In this document: piece by piece, positions 21,340-32,999 of the stretch | Position numbering within the stretch: position 1 is the first letter of the stretch | Layout of the letters: every line of letters starts with the position of its first letter | Assembly: GCA_014529385.2 (NCBI GenBank) | Contig: CM043968.1 | Coordinates: 23,397,513 to 23,461,512 of the forward strand | Source of the DNA: Adiantum capillus-veneris | Lineage: Eukaryota > Streptophyta > Polypodiopsida > Polypodiales > Pteridaceae | Direction: 5' to 3' | Length of the DNA stretch: 64,000 nt | Program-made: the position numbers and the translations under genes | The notes under the pieces: model-generated | Told to the model about the DNA's origin: nothing | The model's database searches: none | What the model saw: only the letters and a program-made list of their open reading frames with translations

Positions 21340-22541
21340 CGAAGACCTAACTCTGTTGGCACAAGTGACTGAATTCCCATGAGGGACAGACTCGAGAGAG
21401 GTAAACAATTCACGATGTGAGGTAATGTGCTTTGTAGCACCACTGTCAAAATACCACACATGTGAATCTGCAGCAACTGACAAGCATGCATCATGGACAA
21501 CAGGATTGTAAGTGTACTCTGCGCTAAAAGCCCATTCTGCATCAACATCAGCATTACAATCTCCTTTCACAGAAGACTCAACAATGGCTGCATTTGTAGT
21601 GGAACCAGCATTTGCAGTGGAACCACCCTCTTTCTTCTTAGCCTCTTTGGCCTTCAACTTAGGACACGACTTGATCAAGTGATCATTAGCTTTACAATAA
21701 TGGCAACGCATCTTCTTTTTGCCCTTATCACCAGAATTTCCAGAGGAATTGCTGCCAGCAGAAGCATTAGGAACAGAATTTTTGCCACTCGCAGCAGAAC
21801 CATAAGAAGTGGCTGCATTACTGTTACCACCCTTTCTTTGAGAAGCAATAAAAGCCTGTTCAACTGCACGCTGCCTAGTCCTGTTTTTTCTAGAAAGTGA
21901 CTCTTGCAACAGCAATGTGCATAATGCATCAAACTTGACAACTTCAGGATTTCCTTGGGTCATACGTCTCCAAGTACTAGCAAAAGTCTGGTAAGAATCC
22001 GGTAAGGCATCAAGAACAGTCTGCACTAGAGAACTGTTTGAAATGACTTCACCTACAGAAATGAGTTGCTCATTGATATCCTTGACACTAGCAAGGAAAG
22101 TGTCCATATCATCTTCCTCATGCATAATCTTCGACTCCAACTCTTTACACAACAAAGCAATTTTAGCCTCATTGCGACTTGCATAAAGACCAGCTATAAT
22201 ATCCCAAGCCTGTTTTGTAGATTTTGCTGAACGGATGTGAGGAACAATGGTGCGCTTTACAGACAACGCAATCAATGCATGAGCCTGCGCATCCTTAACA
22301 TCCCAACGAGCTTGTTTTGCTGTAGGCAAAACAACTCTAACATCAGCAAGACCTGCAACATCAACATCGCCTACATCCTCAGAACCAGGACGTACATCAA
22401 TGCCCTGCACAATATTCCAAATGCCCTTTGACATAAGAACATGTTGCATCATATAAGCCCACATAGGGTAGTTGTCCCCATCCAACCTGTCCTCAGCAGA
22501 GCAAACATCTTGAACACATCTGTGTTGTTGTTGTCACCCAT
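21340..22541 (-). pseudogene. copia-2 gag and start of protease
   Basis: The probable start is the ATG at 22541 (GDNNNTDVFKMFA), followed by a frameshift before LDGDNYPMWAYMMQHVL. The copia gag region has TKQAWDIIAGLYASRNEAK, LESKIMHEEDDMDTFLASV and LDALPDSYQTFASTWRRM. A Ser/Asn/Gly-rich linker leads to a CCHC knuckle (CHYCKANDHLIKSCP). Protease begins with WYFDSGATKHIT, catalytic DSG intact, and is cut off about 25 residues later. The open frame continues to about 20347, but only through microsatellite DNA. Confidence 0.88.
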
Positions 22542-22889
22542 GGTAAATGCTGCACCTGATGTGAAAACTGCCCAAAAATAGGAGAAATGAAGCGGGAAAA
22601 ACACATGCTATATAGCACAAACCGTAGAAGACTATAAGGCACCTGTTATGCAAAAAACGGCACTGACAAAAATTCTGCACAAAATGAAGAAGTAGCCTGT
22701 GCAGTACTGCCTGTAGTGGAAACGGAGCCCGAAATGAGCCCAAATCAAAAATCTGAGCAGACCAAGCTCTACGAGCTTGCCCGAAATATTAGTCGACCTG
22801 CGAACGCTTGCTAAAGCTCACTGAAATCGGAGAAAGTGAGCAGGCGTGTACTGGAGCAGCTGGCGAATAAGCCCGGGAGGATGCAACGT

Positions 22890-22901
22890 GCTCTGATACC
22901 A
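22890..22901 (-). other. copia-2 primer-binding site
   Basis: TGGTATCAGAGC on the minus strand, two bases from the CCAACA end of the LTR. Same site as in copia-1 and copia-3. Confidence 0.9.
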
Positions 22902-22903
22902 AT

Positions 22904-23132
22904 TGTTGGAATTAGGGTTGCAGAGAAACACACACAGCTTGGAGAAGACGAAGGAAGCTCAAGGCACACAATAGAGAGTGTGTTACTTAGTGTGCAATGG
23001 AAAGATAGATAGCCCTAGAGTGATGGGGGCGTATATACAATGCACGCGGGAAAAAACCTCCTAAAGAGGGAAAAAATGCCCCGGCGGTCCTAGTGTGTTC
23101 ACACACATCACTTCCACATGTATATGGTAACA
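22904..23132 (-). repeat. copia-2 putative 5' LTR
   Basis: Plus strand starts TGTTGGAATTAGGG beside the PBS. The other end is placed at GGTAACA (23132) only because it gives TG/CA termini (TGTTACC...CCAACA) and a plausible ~229 bp length. No second LTR is available to confirm it. Confidence 0.5.
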
Positions 23133-25290
23133 TACCTCTTTGAGCTTGAGATGAATTTCTTTATGTTTCTTCATGAGGTGGTGTGTAATACCTGCAAGTA
23201 GAAGTTTTGGTTGATTAATACCATTATCAACTACCCAAATCTCACCAATGGTAGGTCCTATGGATGTAAGGGAGTCCCACTCGTGAGACCTAGTGGTATT
23301 GATGGATCATAGCAGGAGTCTCGGTGGGGGTGAGGACAAGAGTGACAAGTGGTGTGAGGCGAGTGTGTCCTATGGTGGTGTGAAAGCAAGAGTGGATGAC
23401 TATCGACGAGTAAAAGCTAGAGTGGATGACAACTGTGTAGGAGGTCTAGGAGCAACAAATGAAAGGACAAGAATGGACTCTTTATGGATACAAGGTGTTG
23501 TGGAAGTATTGATGGTACTAGTGCAACATGCCTCCTCTACCACTAGAGCGTCAAGTCCGTGATGTCTCACATGAGTGCCTAGTGGAGACGGATGACTTAG
23601 AGAGTTATGATCGCTCTAAAGATGTAAAGTGTTAAGGTGATGGCCGGTGTGAAGTTCCAGCACTAGAGTGACAAGGTGAAGGGGAGGCTTGGTGTGAAGT
23701 CCCAACACTATGTGATGGGAATGGGGATGGTAACTATGATGTGCCAATGCCTTGAGGTGCGATAGACTATATTTCTTCATACCATTTCCTCTGTGTGGAT
23801 GATAGAGATGCTAAAAATTTCTCGATGCCCCTTTGACCGTAGCCCCCTATGTGTGAAAAACAAAGAGTTTGTAAAAAAAAGAAAGTGCAAGAGTGACGCA
23901 AGGCCTCCATAATAAACATGTAAATTTAAAGTTAAAACCATTTTACTTTAAACTTTGAAAGACTAACACAACTTTGGATTGAATCAACTTTTTAAAATTA
24001 TTATACTAAAACAAAATCTTGAACCAAATTTAAACGTACACATGTTTAGTTAGTTAGTCTTTCAAATACAATGTATTCTCACTTTAAGTTGCCTCTCTCA
24101 CCTTGGCACAACTCAACATAAATCTCTATATCTATGAAGATATCTTTTCCTAAAGACACATCCTCTAGCTCATTCATTAATATCTCTACATGTTCTATCT
24201 CGTTCAGTGCTACCTTTGTATTTTTTCCCTACGTTTTATTCATCATTTTTGTCTATGTTTTTGTCTATATTCTCTAGAGCTTTTCCTCTACATTTTTTGC
24301 TACGTTTTGTGGTGTTGGGAGATTGTAGCCCTTGTAGACTCGTGAACTTTGTAGGGCTACTTCAATGATATACCACCAACTCATCCATGAAGTGTTGGGC
24401 TAAAAAGTCACTTGAAAAAGAGGAATCCTATTGCATGAGAAATTTATGTTGCAAGAGGCTATTAAAAAAAATTTGACCTACTTGTTTGCAATGCTCAAGG
24501 AGTACAAATGTGTTTTGAAGATCGGTCCATCTTTTCATTGAGTCGGTCCTTCATGTTTACCTTGAACCATTGTACATCATTCCACTTTGAATTTTTAATA
24601 ATCCACCCTCAAAATTTATTGCAGGGTTGTAAAATACATACATTTTGCTACAACCAAATCGAAGGATCTTCGTTGGCTAGATTGTTCAAATTTTGCCATG
24701 ATTCCACAATGGAAAGTACATAGCTTTGTGTTAATCCACACTACCATGAAGTGGTGCCCTTTACACCATGCTCCAACTTGTACTGCTCCATACAACCACA
24801 ACCTCTCATGTCAATCCTTGCGATGCACATATCTTTCTTTTGAGCGAGATGTTCCCACAATAAACATCCCATATTCTTGGATATGTGCATCATAGCAAGA
24901 AATTGATTGATTCTCAATATTGCCATATTGAGAATCTCTTCTTCCTTGGTGGAAGTTTCTCTTCATACGTCTCCTTTAGCTCTAACCATTCTCAAGCGGA
25001 TATCCTTATTGTTGGCTCTCTTTCCAAGAAACCCTTTTACATGTCATGGTTCACTAGAAGATGTGCTTGATCACCTTTGTACAAAGTAAGTCCAATACGT
25101 GAGAAAGATGTCTTTCAATACTCTTGTTCACACTTATTGATGATTTGCAATTGGCAATAATTCTATCTATAATTGATGGATCAAACTTGCCATATTTGTG
25201 GACATGCTATTGTACAACATGCTGTGTTTGACACACAACCCATTTGCATTGATTACAAGGGCATGAAAACATGGTCGAGAGATATGTTCC
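23133..25290. other. intergenic, no gene recognised
   Basis: No sustained frame with family resemblance. 23290-23720 contains imperfect repeats of GTGTGAAGTCCCAACACT-like text and GAGTGGATGAC. 23860-24480 is AT-rich. Minus-strand fragments between 24620 and 24930 look coding-like but are short and in different frames; I cannot name them. Confidence 0.4.
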
Positions 25291-25299
25291 TCAATCGAA

Positions 25300-27260
25300 T
25301 AGTCTATTTGTGTTTCCATGAGAAAAATGACAATAATATTTAGAAATGACTTGCTCTCTTGCTGGTCCTGCTTGTCGCTTTGTATATGGCTAGCCCTCTT
25401 GCAGATTGTTGATTTCAGCACGGCATGAGTATTCTTGTTAGCACAAAAAAAAAGAGAGCCTTTTTCGGAGGCAGTTTTTTTTTCACGAAAAAATGCAAAC
25501 AAACTCTAGAAACGGTTTGCATATTTGCCATTTTTTATTTCCACTTTGAACAAGGCTTGCACTTGTCCCTATTAATGGTTTGGGCAAGCCATATGTAAAG
25601 TGGCAAAACACAAATGGCAAGAGGAAAAGCCATTTTTGAAGTCTCATTTCCATGAGAAAAAAATGCAATGGGACCTTTAGAAAGTGTGTACACAAGCTTT
25701 TGAAGTCACAACATTTGAAATTTTTCTATGCTTAAAAGTTAATTCCATCCCTTAAGATGGTTTTCCCTCTTGCCATTTGTGCTTGTTTCTTCACACGTGG
25801 CTTGCCAAATTTCCTATTAATGATTGGGCAAGCCATATGTGAAGCAACAAGCAAAAACAATAAGAGGGCAACCCATTTTTGAAGTTCGTTTCCGTTTCCA
25901 TGAGAAAAAATACAGATAGACTTAAAAAATGACTTGCACACTTACCATTTTTTATTGCCACTTTGTACATGGCAAACACAAATGGCAAGAAAACATGCCG
26001 TTTTTTAAATATGTTTGCGTTTTCATGAGAAAAAACATAATTGAACCTTCAAAAATGGCTTATCCTTTTCTGTTTTTACTTTCCGCTTTGCACATGGCTT
26101 ACCACTTCCCTATTGATAGTTTGGGTAAGCCATATGCAAAGAGGTGCCCAAAAATAGCAAGAGGGTCAGCCAAGTTTGTTTACGTTTCCATGAGAAAATA
26201 CGTAAACAGACTTCAAAAACCACTTGCACACTTGCCATTTTGCTTGTTGCTTTACACGCGACTTTCCCTTGTCCCTATTAATAGTTTGGGCAAGCGGTAT
26301 GAAAAGTGGCAAACACAAATGGCAAGAGGACAAGTTTTTTTTAAAGTCCGTTTTCATTTCCATGAGAAAAAAGGCAAACAAAATTCAAAAATGGCTTGCA
26401 CACTTGCCATTTCTTGTTTCTACTTTTCACATGGCTTGCCCTTGCCCCTATTGATGGTTTGAGAAAGCCATATGCAAAGTGGCAAACACAAATAACAAGA
26501 CGGAAAGTAGTTTCTAAAGTCCATTTGCATTTTCATGAGAAAAAAACTCGATTGGACCTTCAAAAATGAATTGTCCTCTTGACATTTTTGCTTGCCGGTT
26601 TATACACGGATTGCCCACTCCCCTATTGATGGTTTGGGCAATCCATATATAAAGTGGGAAGTAGAAATGCAAGAGGACATGCCGTTTTTAGAACCTGTTT
26701 GCGTTTTCATGAGGAAAAATGCAAACAGATTTCAAAAATGGCTTGCACACTTGCCATGTTTGCTTGCCATTTCTGAAGTTCGTTTACGTTTCCATGAGAA
26801 AAAATGCACACAGACTTTAGAAAGATTTTGTGTACTTGCTATTTTTTCTTTTCGCTTTTCACATGGGTCACCCTTGTTCCTATTGATGGGTTGGACAAGC
26901 CATATGCAAAGCGACAAACAAAAACAGTAAGAGGGCAAGCCGTTTTTGAAGTCCGTTTGCGTTTTTATGAGAAAAAACGCAATTGAACCTTCAGGAACGG
27001 CTTGCCCTTTTGTTTTTTGTGCTTGATGCTTCGCACACGTCTTACCCACTTTCCTATTGATAGTTTGGAAAATCCATATGCAAAGCGGAAAGCAAAAATG
27101 GCAAGAGAACAAGCCAATTCTAGAGGTCCTTTGGGCTTTTTTTTTACAAGAGGACAAGCTATTTTTGGAGGTCCCTTGTGCTTTTTTAGAAAAAAAATAT
27201 AAAGGACCTCTATAAATGACTTGTCCTCTTGTCGTTTCTGCTTGCTGCTTCGCATATTAC
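25300..27260. repeat. tandem array of hairpin-forming units
   Basis: About eight units, mostly 165-175 bp apart, some 245-296 bp. Landmarks are the CCCTATTGATGGTTTGGG-like centre at about 25567, 25812, 26108, 26271, 26447, 26620, 26878 and 27052. Around each centre the flanks are inverted copies: ATGGCTTGCCC / GGGCAAGCCAT, then GCTTTGCACATG-like / CATATGCAAAG-like, then CTCTTGCCATTTTTG / CAAAAATGGCAAGAG. A second dyad (TTTTTGAAGTCCGTTTGCG / GCAAACAGACTTCAAAAA) sits around CCATGAGAAAAA between centres. Confidence 0.88.
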
Positions 27261-27261
27261 T

Positions 27262-28093
27262 TGCCCACTAGTCCTACGTGGATTGAATTTTTTTTAAAAA
27301 AAATGAGGCCCTAATCTTGTTTAGATCTACCAACCGTAAGTGCCTTTACACGACTGTCCAAGCCAAACGTTGTCAAAAATTTTGCGAGACAAGTGGAAAG
27401 GCGTCGGCCTTTTGATTGTGAGAGTTCATAGATTGGCGGATAAGAAACACACTTATCTGAAGAAGAAAAACAAAGAAAAATCCTCAAGCTCCAGCCATGG
27501 AAGACCTACTCTCAAATAAACACAAGATTAATACAAAACTCAATTCTCTTTTACTTAACTAGGTAGCTTTGGACCCAAAAGCACAAGTACAACGCCAATT
27601 TGCCAAGCAAAAAACCATAGAGAATTCCTTTGATTCACCATCAACGCAGAGCCATGGAATCTTAAGTAATCCAACACACACTTTAACTCGCATTTTTGAG
27701 GATATTAAAACCTAATTAGGAGCCCCACACTCTAGAAAACAGGAGGAAAGCAGGACGGGACTACTTTAGACCACCATAGAAAAATCCTATGTGTATGTAC
27801 TAGAACGCCGGTGCCTAGACAAGTGTGAAGATTGTCTCATCGACATCGAAGCTTTGGAGCGTGCTAAATGCTCCAAAATAGAGGGAGACGTTGAAGGAAT
27901 GGAACAACGTGATAGTGCTCCAGAGCCATGAGGGTCCTTGTACCACCTCCTCTGCTGGGGTGACAACGAAGAAAGAAACTCATCATCATCCATACTGCAT
28001 TAAACACATGATCATTTAATCTTAATATTGAATGGAGAAGAAAACATGGACAAATTATAATCTATACTATAGATAATAGGGTGAGGGATTCCT

Positions 28094-28098
<5 letters not shown>
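27262..28098. other. intergenic, no gene recognised
   Basis: Mixed composition. A 68-codon minus-strand stretch (27993-27787, DDDEFLSSLSPQQRRWYKDP) has ordinary codon composition but no recognised family; it may be an exon relic. Nothing else stands out. Confidence 0.35.

Positions 28099-28152
<54 letters not shown>
28099..28152. repeat. (GA)n microsatellite
   Basis: About 54 bp of uninterrupted GA. Confidence 0.95.
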
Positions 28153-28155
<3 letters not shown>

Positions 28156-28258
28156 CATAAAGGGGGAGGGATTCCTGTGTAGAGAGATTCCTATGAAGTT
28201 CTTGTGAATTTGTCTCCCGTGTGCATTCTTCGTATCTTGTAAAAGGATGAAACTTGTA

Positions 28259-28473
28259 GTGCGATGGAGACTGAGGCTGCAATCATGAAAGAGGTGATCC
28301 GTCCCTGCTCATAGATGTTGCTCGTCCCTCCACTAGATCGCAAAGGAGGTGATCCATCTCTCCTTATAGATGTTGCTCGTCCCTCCACTAGATCTAGTGG
28401 AGGGACGAGCAACATCTATGAGCAGGGATGGATCACCTCCTTCGCGATTGCAGCCTCAGTCTCCATCGCACTT
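28259..28473. repeat. long near-perfect inverted repeat (foldback)
   Basis: The inner dyad is centred at 28392/28393 (CCCTCCACTAGA | TCTAGTGGAGGG), with 26 bp perfect arms (28367-28392, 28393-28418) that extend to about 54 bp with few mismatches. A second left arm at 28259-28340 pairs with 28392-28473 over about 82 bp with about four mismatches, so the left arm is partly duplicated. Transcripts from either strand would form a stable hairpin. Type of element unknown. Confidence 0.88.
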
Positions 28474-28769
28474 GGAGAGCAGTGCTGCATTGGCGTATCA
28501 GACTTTCATGACACACTGAGGAGTGTTCCCGCTTGTGAGAACATACCTAGAGCATACCTAGAGTGGTAGCAATGACGATTAAACACAATTTAAATTTCAC
28601 AAGTATAGCATATAGACACGAATGGACAAAAAGCCACGTGAATACAATATATATTATAAAACGGAGCAAAATTGTTCAAATACATCATTTCTCTCGTTGC
28701 TCTTGTCGCACACGCTACTCCTCTTTCTACAACTCTACCGCACAACCTTTGACTTGCTTACCCACTTGG

Positions 28770-28833
<64 letters not shown>

Positions 28834-28904
28834 AGAATAAGAAAAAAAGGAAAAGAAGAGGTTGTTTGCACGCCAAAGAGGCATGTCTATATCACGACCT
28901 CCAG

Positions 28905-28951
<47 letters not shown>

Positions 28952-29690
28952 ATTGAACTGCAGTCCCAAATGGCAGCTCATGCAGAGCTTGAAAAATGGC
29001 ATCGCTACATTACTTTTTATTTAAGAGTGAAAGAGAGAATCTGCGTTGATTCTTTGCTCTTTTAATTTTTCAAAATGGATAGCACCTACCCTACTTGAAA
29101 ATGGGTAACTACTTCTCTAACGACAGGTTCTCTTATATTCAATAATATACCAGATTCCTCCGAATCTCACCCACCTTATTGCATCACTTACACTTTAAAA
29201 ACTCTAAAACTAGACTCAAACTCGAACCCATCAAGACCTTCAGCTGTGTGTATCATCTTGTAACGAGAAGAGCTAACATGCCGAGTTGTGCAATCCACCT
29301 CTTCATAAACTCAAGAAAACCTCTTCTGTGTGTACCAGCTCTGAGGCACTGTCCCGCCTTTCAAGATCTCTGTTGTTGCCTCGTGTGACCCCGAACTGGA
29401 CTTCCCTTGCTTGTGTGACCCCTACTGTCCTTTCCCCCTCCTCGTGCGACACCTTCTGGTTGCGCTTACTCTCCTCCTGAAAATTCAATTGATTCCCTTT
29501 CTTTTTTTATTAAACTTCAACTAGTATCCCCTACTTAAAATTAAAAGGAATTCGTACTGGCTTCAAAAAAATAAAAGGTATTTCTCCCTCAACAACAAAA
29601 ACGATGCGCTAGTCAATAGCATGTAGCAACGGGCAATGACAAAGCACATAGATTTACAACAGTATTAGATAAAAAAGACGGATACAATAT
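28474..29690. repeat. intergenic with (GA)n microsatellites at 28770-28830 and 28909-28950
   Basis: Two long GA runs separated by about 80 bp. No gene recognised in the rest; 29180-29480 holds short unremarkable frames on both strands. Confidence 0.75.
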
Positions 29691-29691
29691 T

Positions 29692-29709
29692 GTGTGTGTG
29701 TGTGTGTGA

Positions 29710-29765
<56 letters not shown>
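29692..29765. repeat. compound (GT)n(GA)n microsatellite
   Basis: GT run followed directly by a GA run, the same compound arrangement as at 20876-20947, 39464-39505 and (complement) 47192-47271. Confidence 0.95.
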
Positions 29766-29768
<3 letters not shown>

Positions 29769-29984
29769 AAAGGACACTTTAAAGAAAGATCAACACTAAA
29801 AGAAAAATAAGGAGGAAGAGAAACACCTCTTGTATGGACACAAAAGATCTTTTGATTTTCCACTTTCATATGTCTTTCTTCTTTTCACCTTGATATGTCT
29901 TTCAACTTTCCACCTTCATCTTTCTTTTCATTTGCTTTTTTTTTTTTTACTTTGAACTTTCCGCCTTCATCTCTCTTTTCAATT

Positions 29985-31190
29985 TCTTTTTTTTTTTAAA
30001 AGCAGAACTCACAATTGTGAGTGAATTATATTGATCATCCCAAAAAATTACAAGGTCTTGCCATGCTCGTATTGAGCCATGATATCATCTAGGGACCACA
30101 GTTACATCGGCGATATGGGTAGCCACCCCTTACAAACCGCCTCCTATCCTTGATACACAAGGTCAATACCATGTCCTTCTGAGATCTTCTATTTACCATT
30201 GGCCAAGGTTTTCTCCCTTCCTAGGCATTCCATCTGCTGACAAAAAGGCACCAGTAGTCCTTGACCAATCCTCCAAGTTTTGCTTGCGCCCGAGCGTCCA
30301 TATTAGCACTTTGCTTTCGTGTATAATTTTTGTGAAGCTTGCCACCTCAGATCCACCTTCAAACACACGGCGGTTCCTTGTCTACCATACATTATGTAAA
30401 AAAAAGTACCTGACGATTTGAGTGCTGATGAGGAGGGTAGGACTACCTGAATTCTTACCTCCAAGGAATAGATTAGTCTTAAAAAACCAATTTTCCATGT
30501 TCTTTGGACCCACTTGCATATTTCCCCTTTTAGGCCTTTGATAGTTGGGCATCCCATGAATAGGTGGGCTATATCTTCACTAGCCAACCTACACCCCAAG
30601 CATCGATCTGATCCAATCCCTCTCTCATGAATCTTCACCCCCGTCGGAAGAGCCCCCAAAATTACCTTCCATAGACATACCTTCATGTGCTGCGGAACCT
30701 TTGGCTTCCAGATGTTCTCCATTACTTGCTCCCACCTTTCCTCTGGCCATTGTTTTTTCCATATCTTGTTAAGGGGGCTAGACCAATTCTCCTTATGCAT
30801 CATTGTATGATAGATGTCAAACTCCGAATCAAAGATTGGCATCACTACATTGTCAAGCTCTTGCATCACTTTGTTGACAAGCAAGACCTCCAAGCTATTA
30901 AGTTGGTACTGGGTAACCAGAAGGTCAACAGTTTTCCATCTGTTGTTGCAGTCATTGTCCCAAAAGTGCCCAAGTCGATTCACACCCTTATTATTCAGCT
31001 TCCTGGCCGTTTCTATCCAATAGGGATTCTGTGGTAGATCTACTACTTTGGAGAGCCCGGGGGACCAATGTAGAATGGATTTCTTGAAGTATCTGGTTTC
31101 TTCCCCCCACTTTAAGACTCCTGCTACTCTATTGCATTTTCTTACCAATTCTCCGGAGCTGCCCCCAAGTCCTAAACTCACCCTTCACTT
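29985..31190 (-). mobile_element. LINE-A, 5'-truncated non-LTR retrotransposon
   Basis: A minus-strand frame for the end of a LINE polyprotein is followed by about 300 bp of 3' sequence and a poly-A tail (poly-T on plus at 29985-29997). The RT core and endonuclease are missing, as usual for 5'-truncated copies. The 5' edge is uncertain, just right of 31181. Confidence 0.8.
30303..31181 (-). pseudogene. LINE-A ORF2 C-terminal part with zf-RVT domain
   Basis: 292 codons. The diagnostic part is IWKPKVPQHMKVCLWKVILG, LPTGVKIHERGIG, DRCLGCRLASEDIAHLFMGC, the zinc-binding domain (zf-RVT) that follows RT in plant L1-type LINEs. Upstream, WSPGLSKVVDLPQNPYW and LGHFWDNDCNNRWKTVDLL match the usual stretch between RT and zf-RVT. 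There is no RT catalytic motif, because the 5' part is absent. The protein of an intact element nicks target DNA and copies its own RNA there. Confidence 0.85.
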
Positions 31191-31572
31191 ATGCACTTAA
31201 AATGGTTTGAAAGAATTTTTATTTTTTTGAGATTGGAGAGACCTATTCTACTCAAGGCATTCTATTCGCTCATTCTCAATTCATTAGATGCAATCTGTAC
31301 TGATTCCCTTCATGTCCTCTCCTTGCGTAAAGGAAAAGTCTAGCTGGCAGGCCCCTTTACATTCCCTGCACGACCCCGCTATCCCCTTGTCGTCGTCTCC
31401 CCTTCCATTGCCGCCACCGACAGTCCATCATAGGCATGGAATGATCCCCACCCCTCCCCCCGCAGTGCCTCCAGGCTTGCAGCGTGGACGTAGAGAAAGA
31501 GAGACACATAATGGGCGCTATCTACGCTCTCATTAGTCATTGCCTTGTGCTAGACTGCGTCATACTTTTCTC

Positions 31573-31603
<31 letters not shown>

Positions 31604-31681
31604 GCGGATGTTTCATCACCTGTCCTCGACGCCCTCCTACCATTATGGCAACGGCCAACTGCTGATCTTATACGACGGTTC

Positions 31682-31747
<66 letters not shown>

Positions 31748-32500
31748 CTGGTGGTGCAGAAGCGTAGAGACCAATGAGTGGGTAGAGATAGAGACAGACA
31801 GAGAGAAGGAAGAATAAGAAGAAGAAGAGAATTTTAACGTCGCAAGAAACTATCCCAAAAGACAACACGTGGAAAACGTTAAAATTTTCTTCCCTTTTCC
31901 TTTTGAGCCCCCCCCCCTTTCCTTGGTTAATTTTGCACAGTACCTTCTATGATTCGGCTAATTCAAACGTTTGCACTATCTATTTCATCATTTCATGTGA
32001 AAATTTGAAATCTTCATTAGGTTTTAGTTTGTCAATGGACCTTTCAAGCTCACAGCTTGGCCAGTTTGTTTTAGAATGCCAACCTTAAACCCCTATCACA
32101 CAGGGGTGGCGGACAAGGCCGTAAAATCGAAACTTGGGCGCCTGGCTTGTGACACAACGCGGACAGACAATAAGTATTTACTTTTCTACCTCAGCAGTAT
32201 CCAATAGCTGTAGCCCAACTGGTCTGTGTTCCGCGATCTCTGGCTGTCGCTCCGAGTTCAAGTTCTTGGATGAATTTTGCATTGCTTGTCTTGCAGCTAT
32301 CCGCCGGAGACTGAAGAAGGGCGAGGGGTCTGCTGCGGGAGAATTTGAGGAGTTGTTGATGGCGTCTTCATCCAATCATTTTTTGACCCCTCATCCTCAC
32401 ACACGTCCACGCGCGGACATGACAGAGGCCTTACATAGGCCATGTGAACTCTTTACTTCGTTAGCGTAGGAGCCTATTTCAAATCCATGGCCTTTGGTTA
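31191..32500. repeat. intergenic with (GA)n runs at 31585-31603 and 31684-31745
   Basis: Two GA microsatellites. Short frames either side (for example plus 32134-32469, about 110 codons) have no recognised motif. Confidence 0.7.
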
Positions 32501-32870
32501 AACCCACGTGGAAGAGCTTTTCTAACGGCTCATGGTGGCTTTATTAATCGCAGACAGATCAAACCAGTGCATGCTTTTTTAATCGCAAGCAGCACTTGTT
32601 CATACTTTTTTAATCGCAGGCAGCGCTTGGCAGTCCATGGTCTGCCCACGTCGTTTGTAGCATCTTCATTATTCTCGTTAACCCACGTGGAAGAGCTTTT
32701 CTAACGGCTCATGCTGGCTTTATTAATCGCAGACAGATCAAACCAACGCACACTTTTTTATCGCAAGCAACACTCGGCAGCCTGAATGAGTGCGCGCTTT
32801 TTTAATCGCAGGTAGCGCTTGGCAGTCCATGGCCTGCCCACGTCGTTTGCAACATCTTCATTATTCTCGT
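32501..32870. repeat. 179-bp tandem duplication
   Basis: Copies 32501-32679 and 32680-32870 both begin AACCCACGTGGAAGAGCTTT and end ATTATTCTCGT. Within each copy a shorter TTTTTTAATCGCAGGCAGCG-like unit is repeated two or three times. Confidence 0.9.
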
Positions 32871-32999
32871 CAATACATGCAGGGTAATGGCCAACTATAA
32901 GTTTCTTGGCTTCCTTACATTGCGCCCGGCTTGCTGCATTCTTCCTTTGTACAAAAATTTTGTGTGGTTTTCTTATCAAAGCTACATTAGCAGTCATAA

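Larger units (their letters stand above)
21308..23132 (-). mobile_element. Ty1/copia retrotransposon copia-2, 3' part deleted
   Basis: On the minus strand there is a putative 5' LTR (22904-23132), a PBS (22890-22901), gag and the start of protease. The coding sequence stops matching shortly after the protease site near 21340 and gives way to unrelated purine-rich DNA after an A-run. Integrase, RT and 3' LTR are absent, so this is a truncated copy. Confidence 0.85.

Noticed and set aside
20347-21340. Very long open frames rich in Ser-Leu, Arg-Glu or Thr-His repeats
   Set aside because: They are translations of (GA)n, (CT)n and (GT)n microsatellites, which lack stops in several frames. The same applies near 18180, 28100, 28780, 31690, 34850, 37300 and 47200.
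23293-23562. An 89-codon plus-strand gene
   Set aside because: Low-complexity repeats (KARVDD, GGV) from imperfect DNA repeats, no motif and no neighbouring exon.
25300-27260. Overlapping frames of 60-177 codons on both strands
   Set aside because: They repeat with the hairpin array, appear on both strands and have no family motif; the DNA-level repeat explains them.
28425-28445. GGATCACCTCCTT, identical to the 3' end of 16S rRNA
   Set aside because: Upstream sequence has no 16S similarity and the stretch is part of the foldback at 28259-28473. Coincidence is the better explanation.
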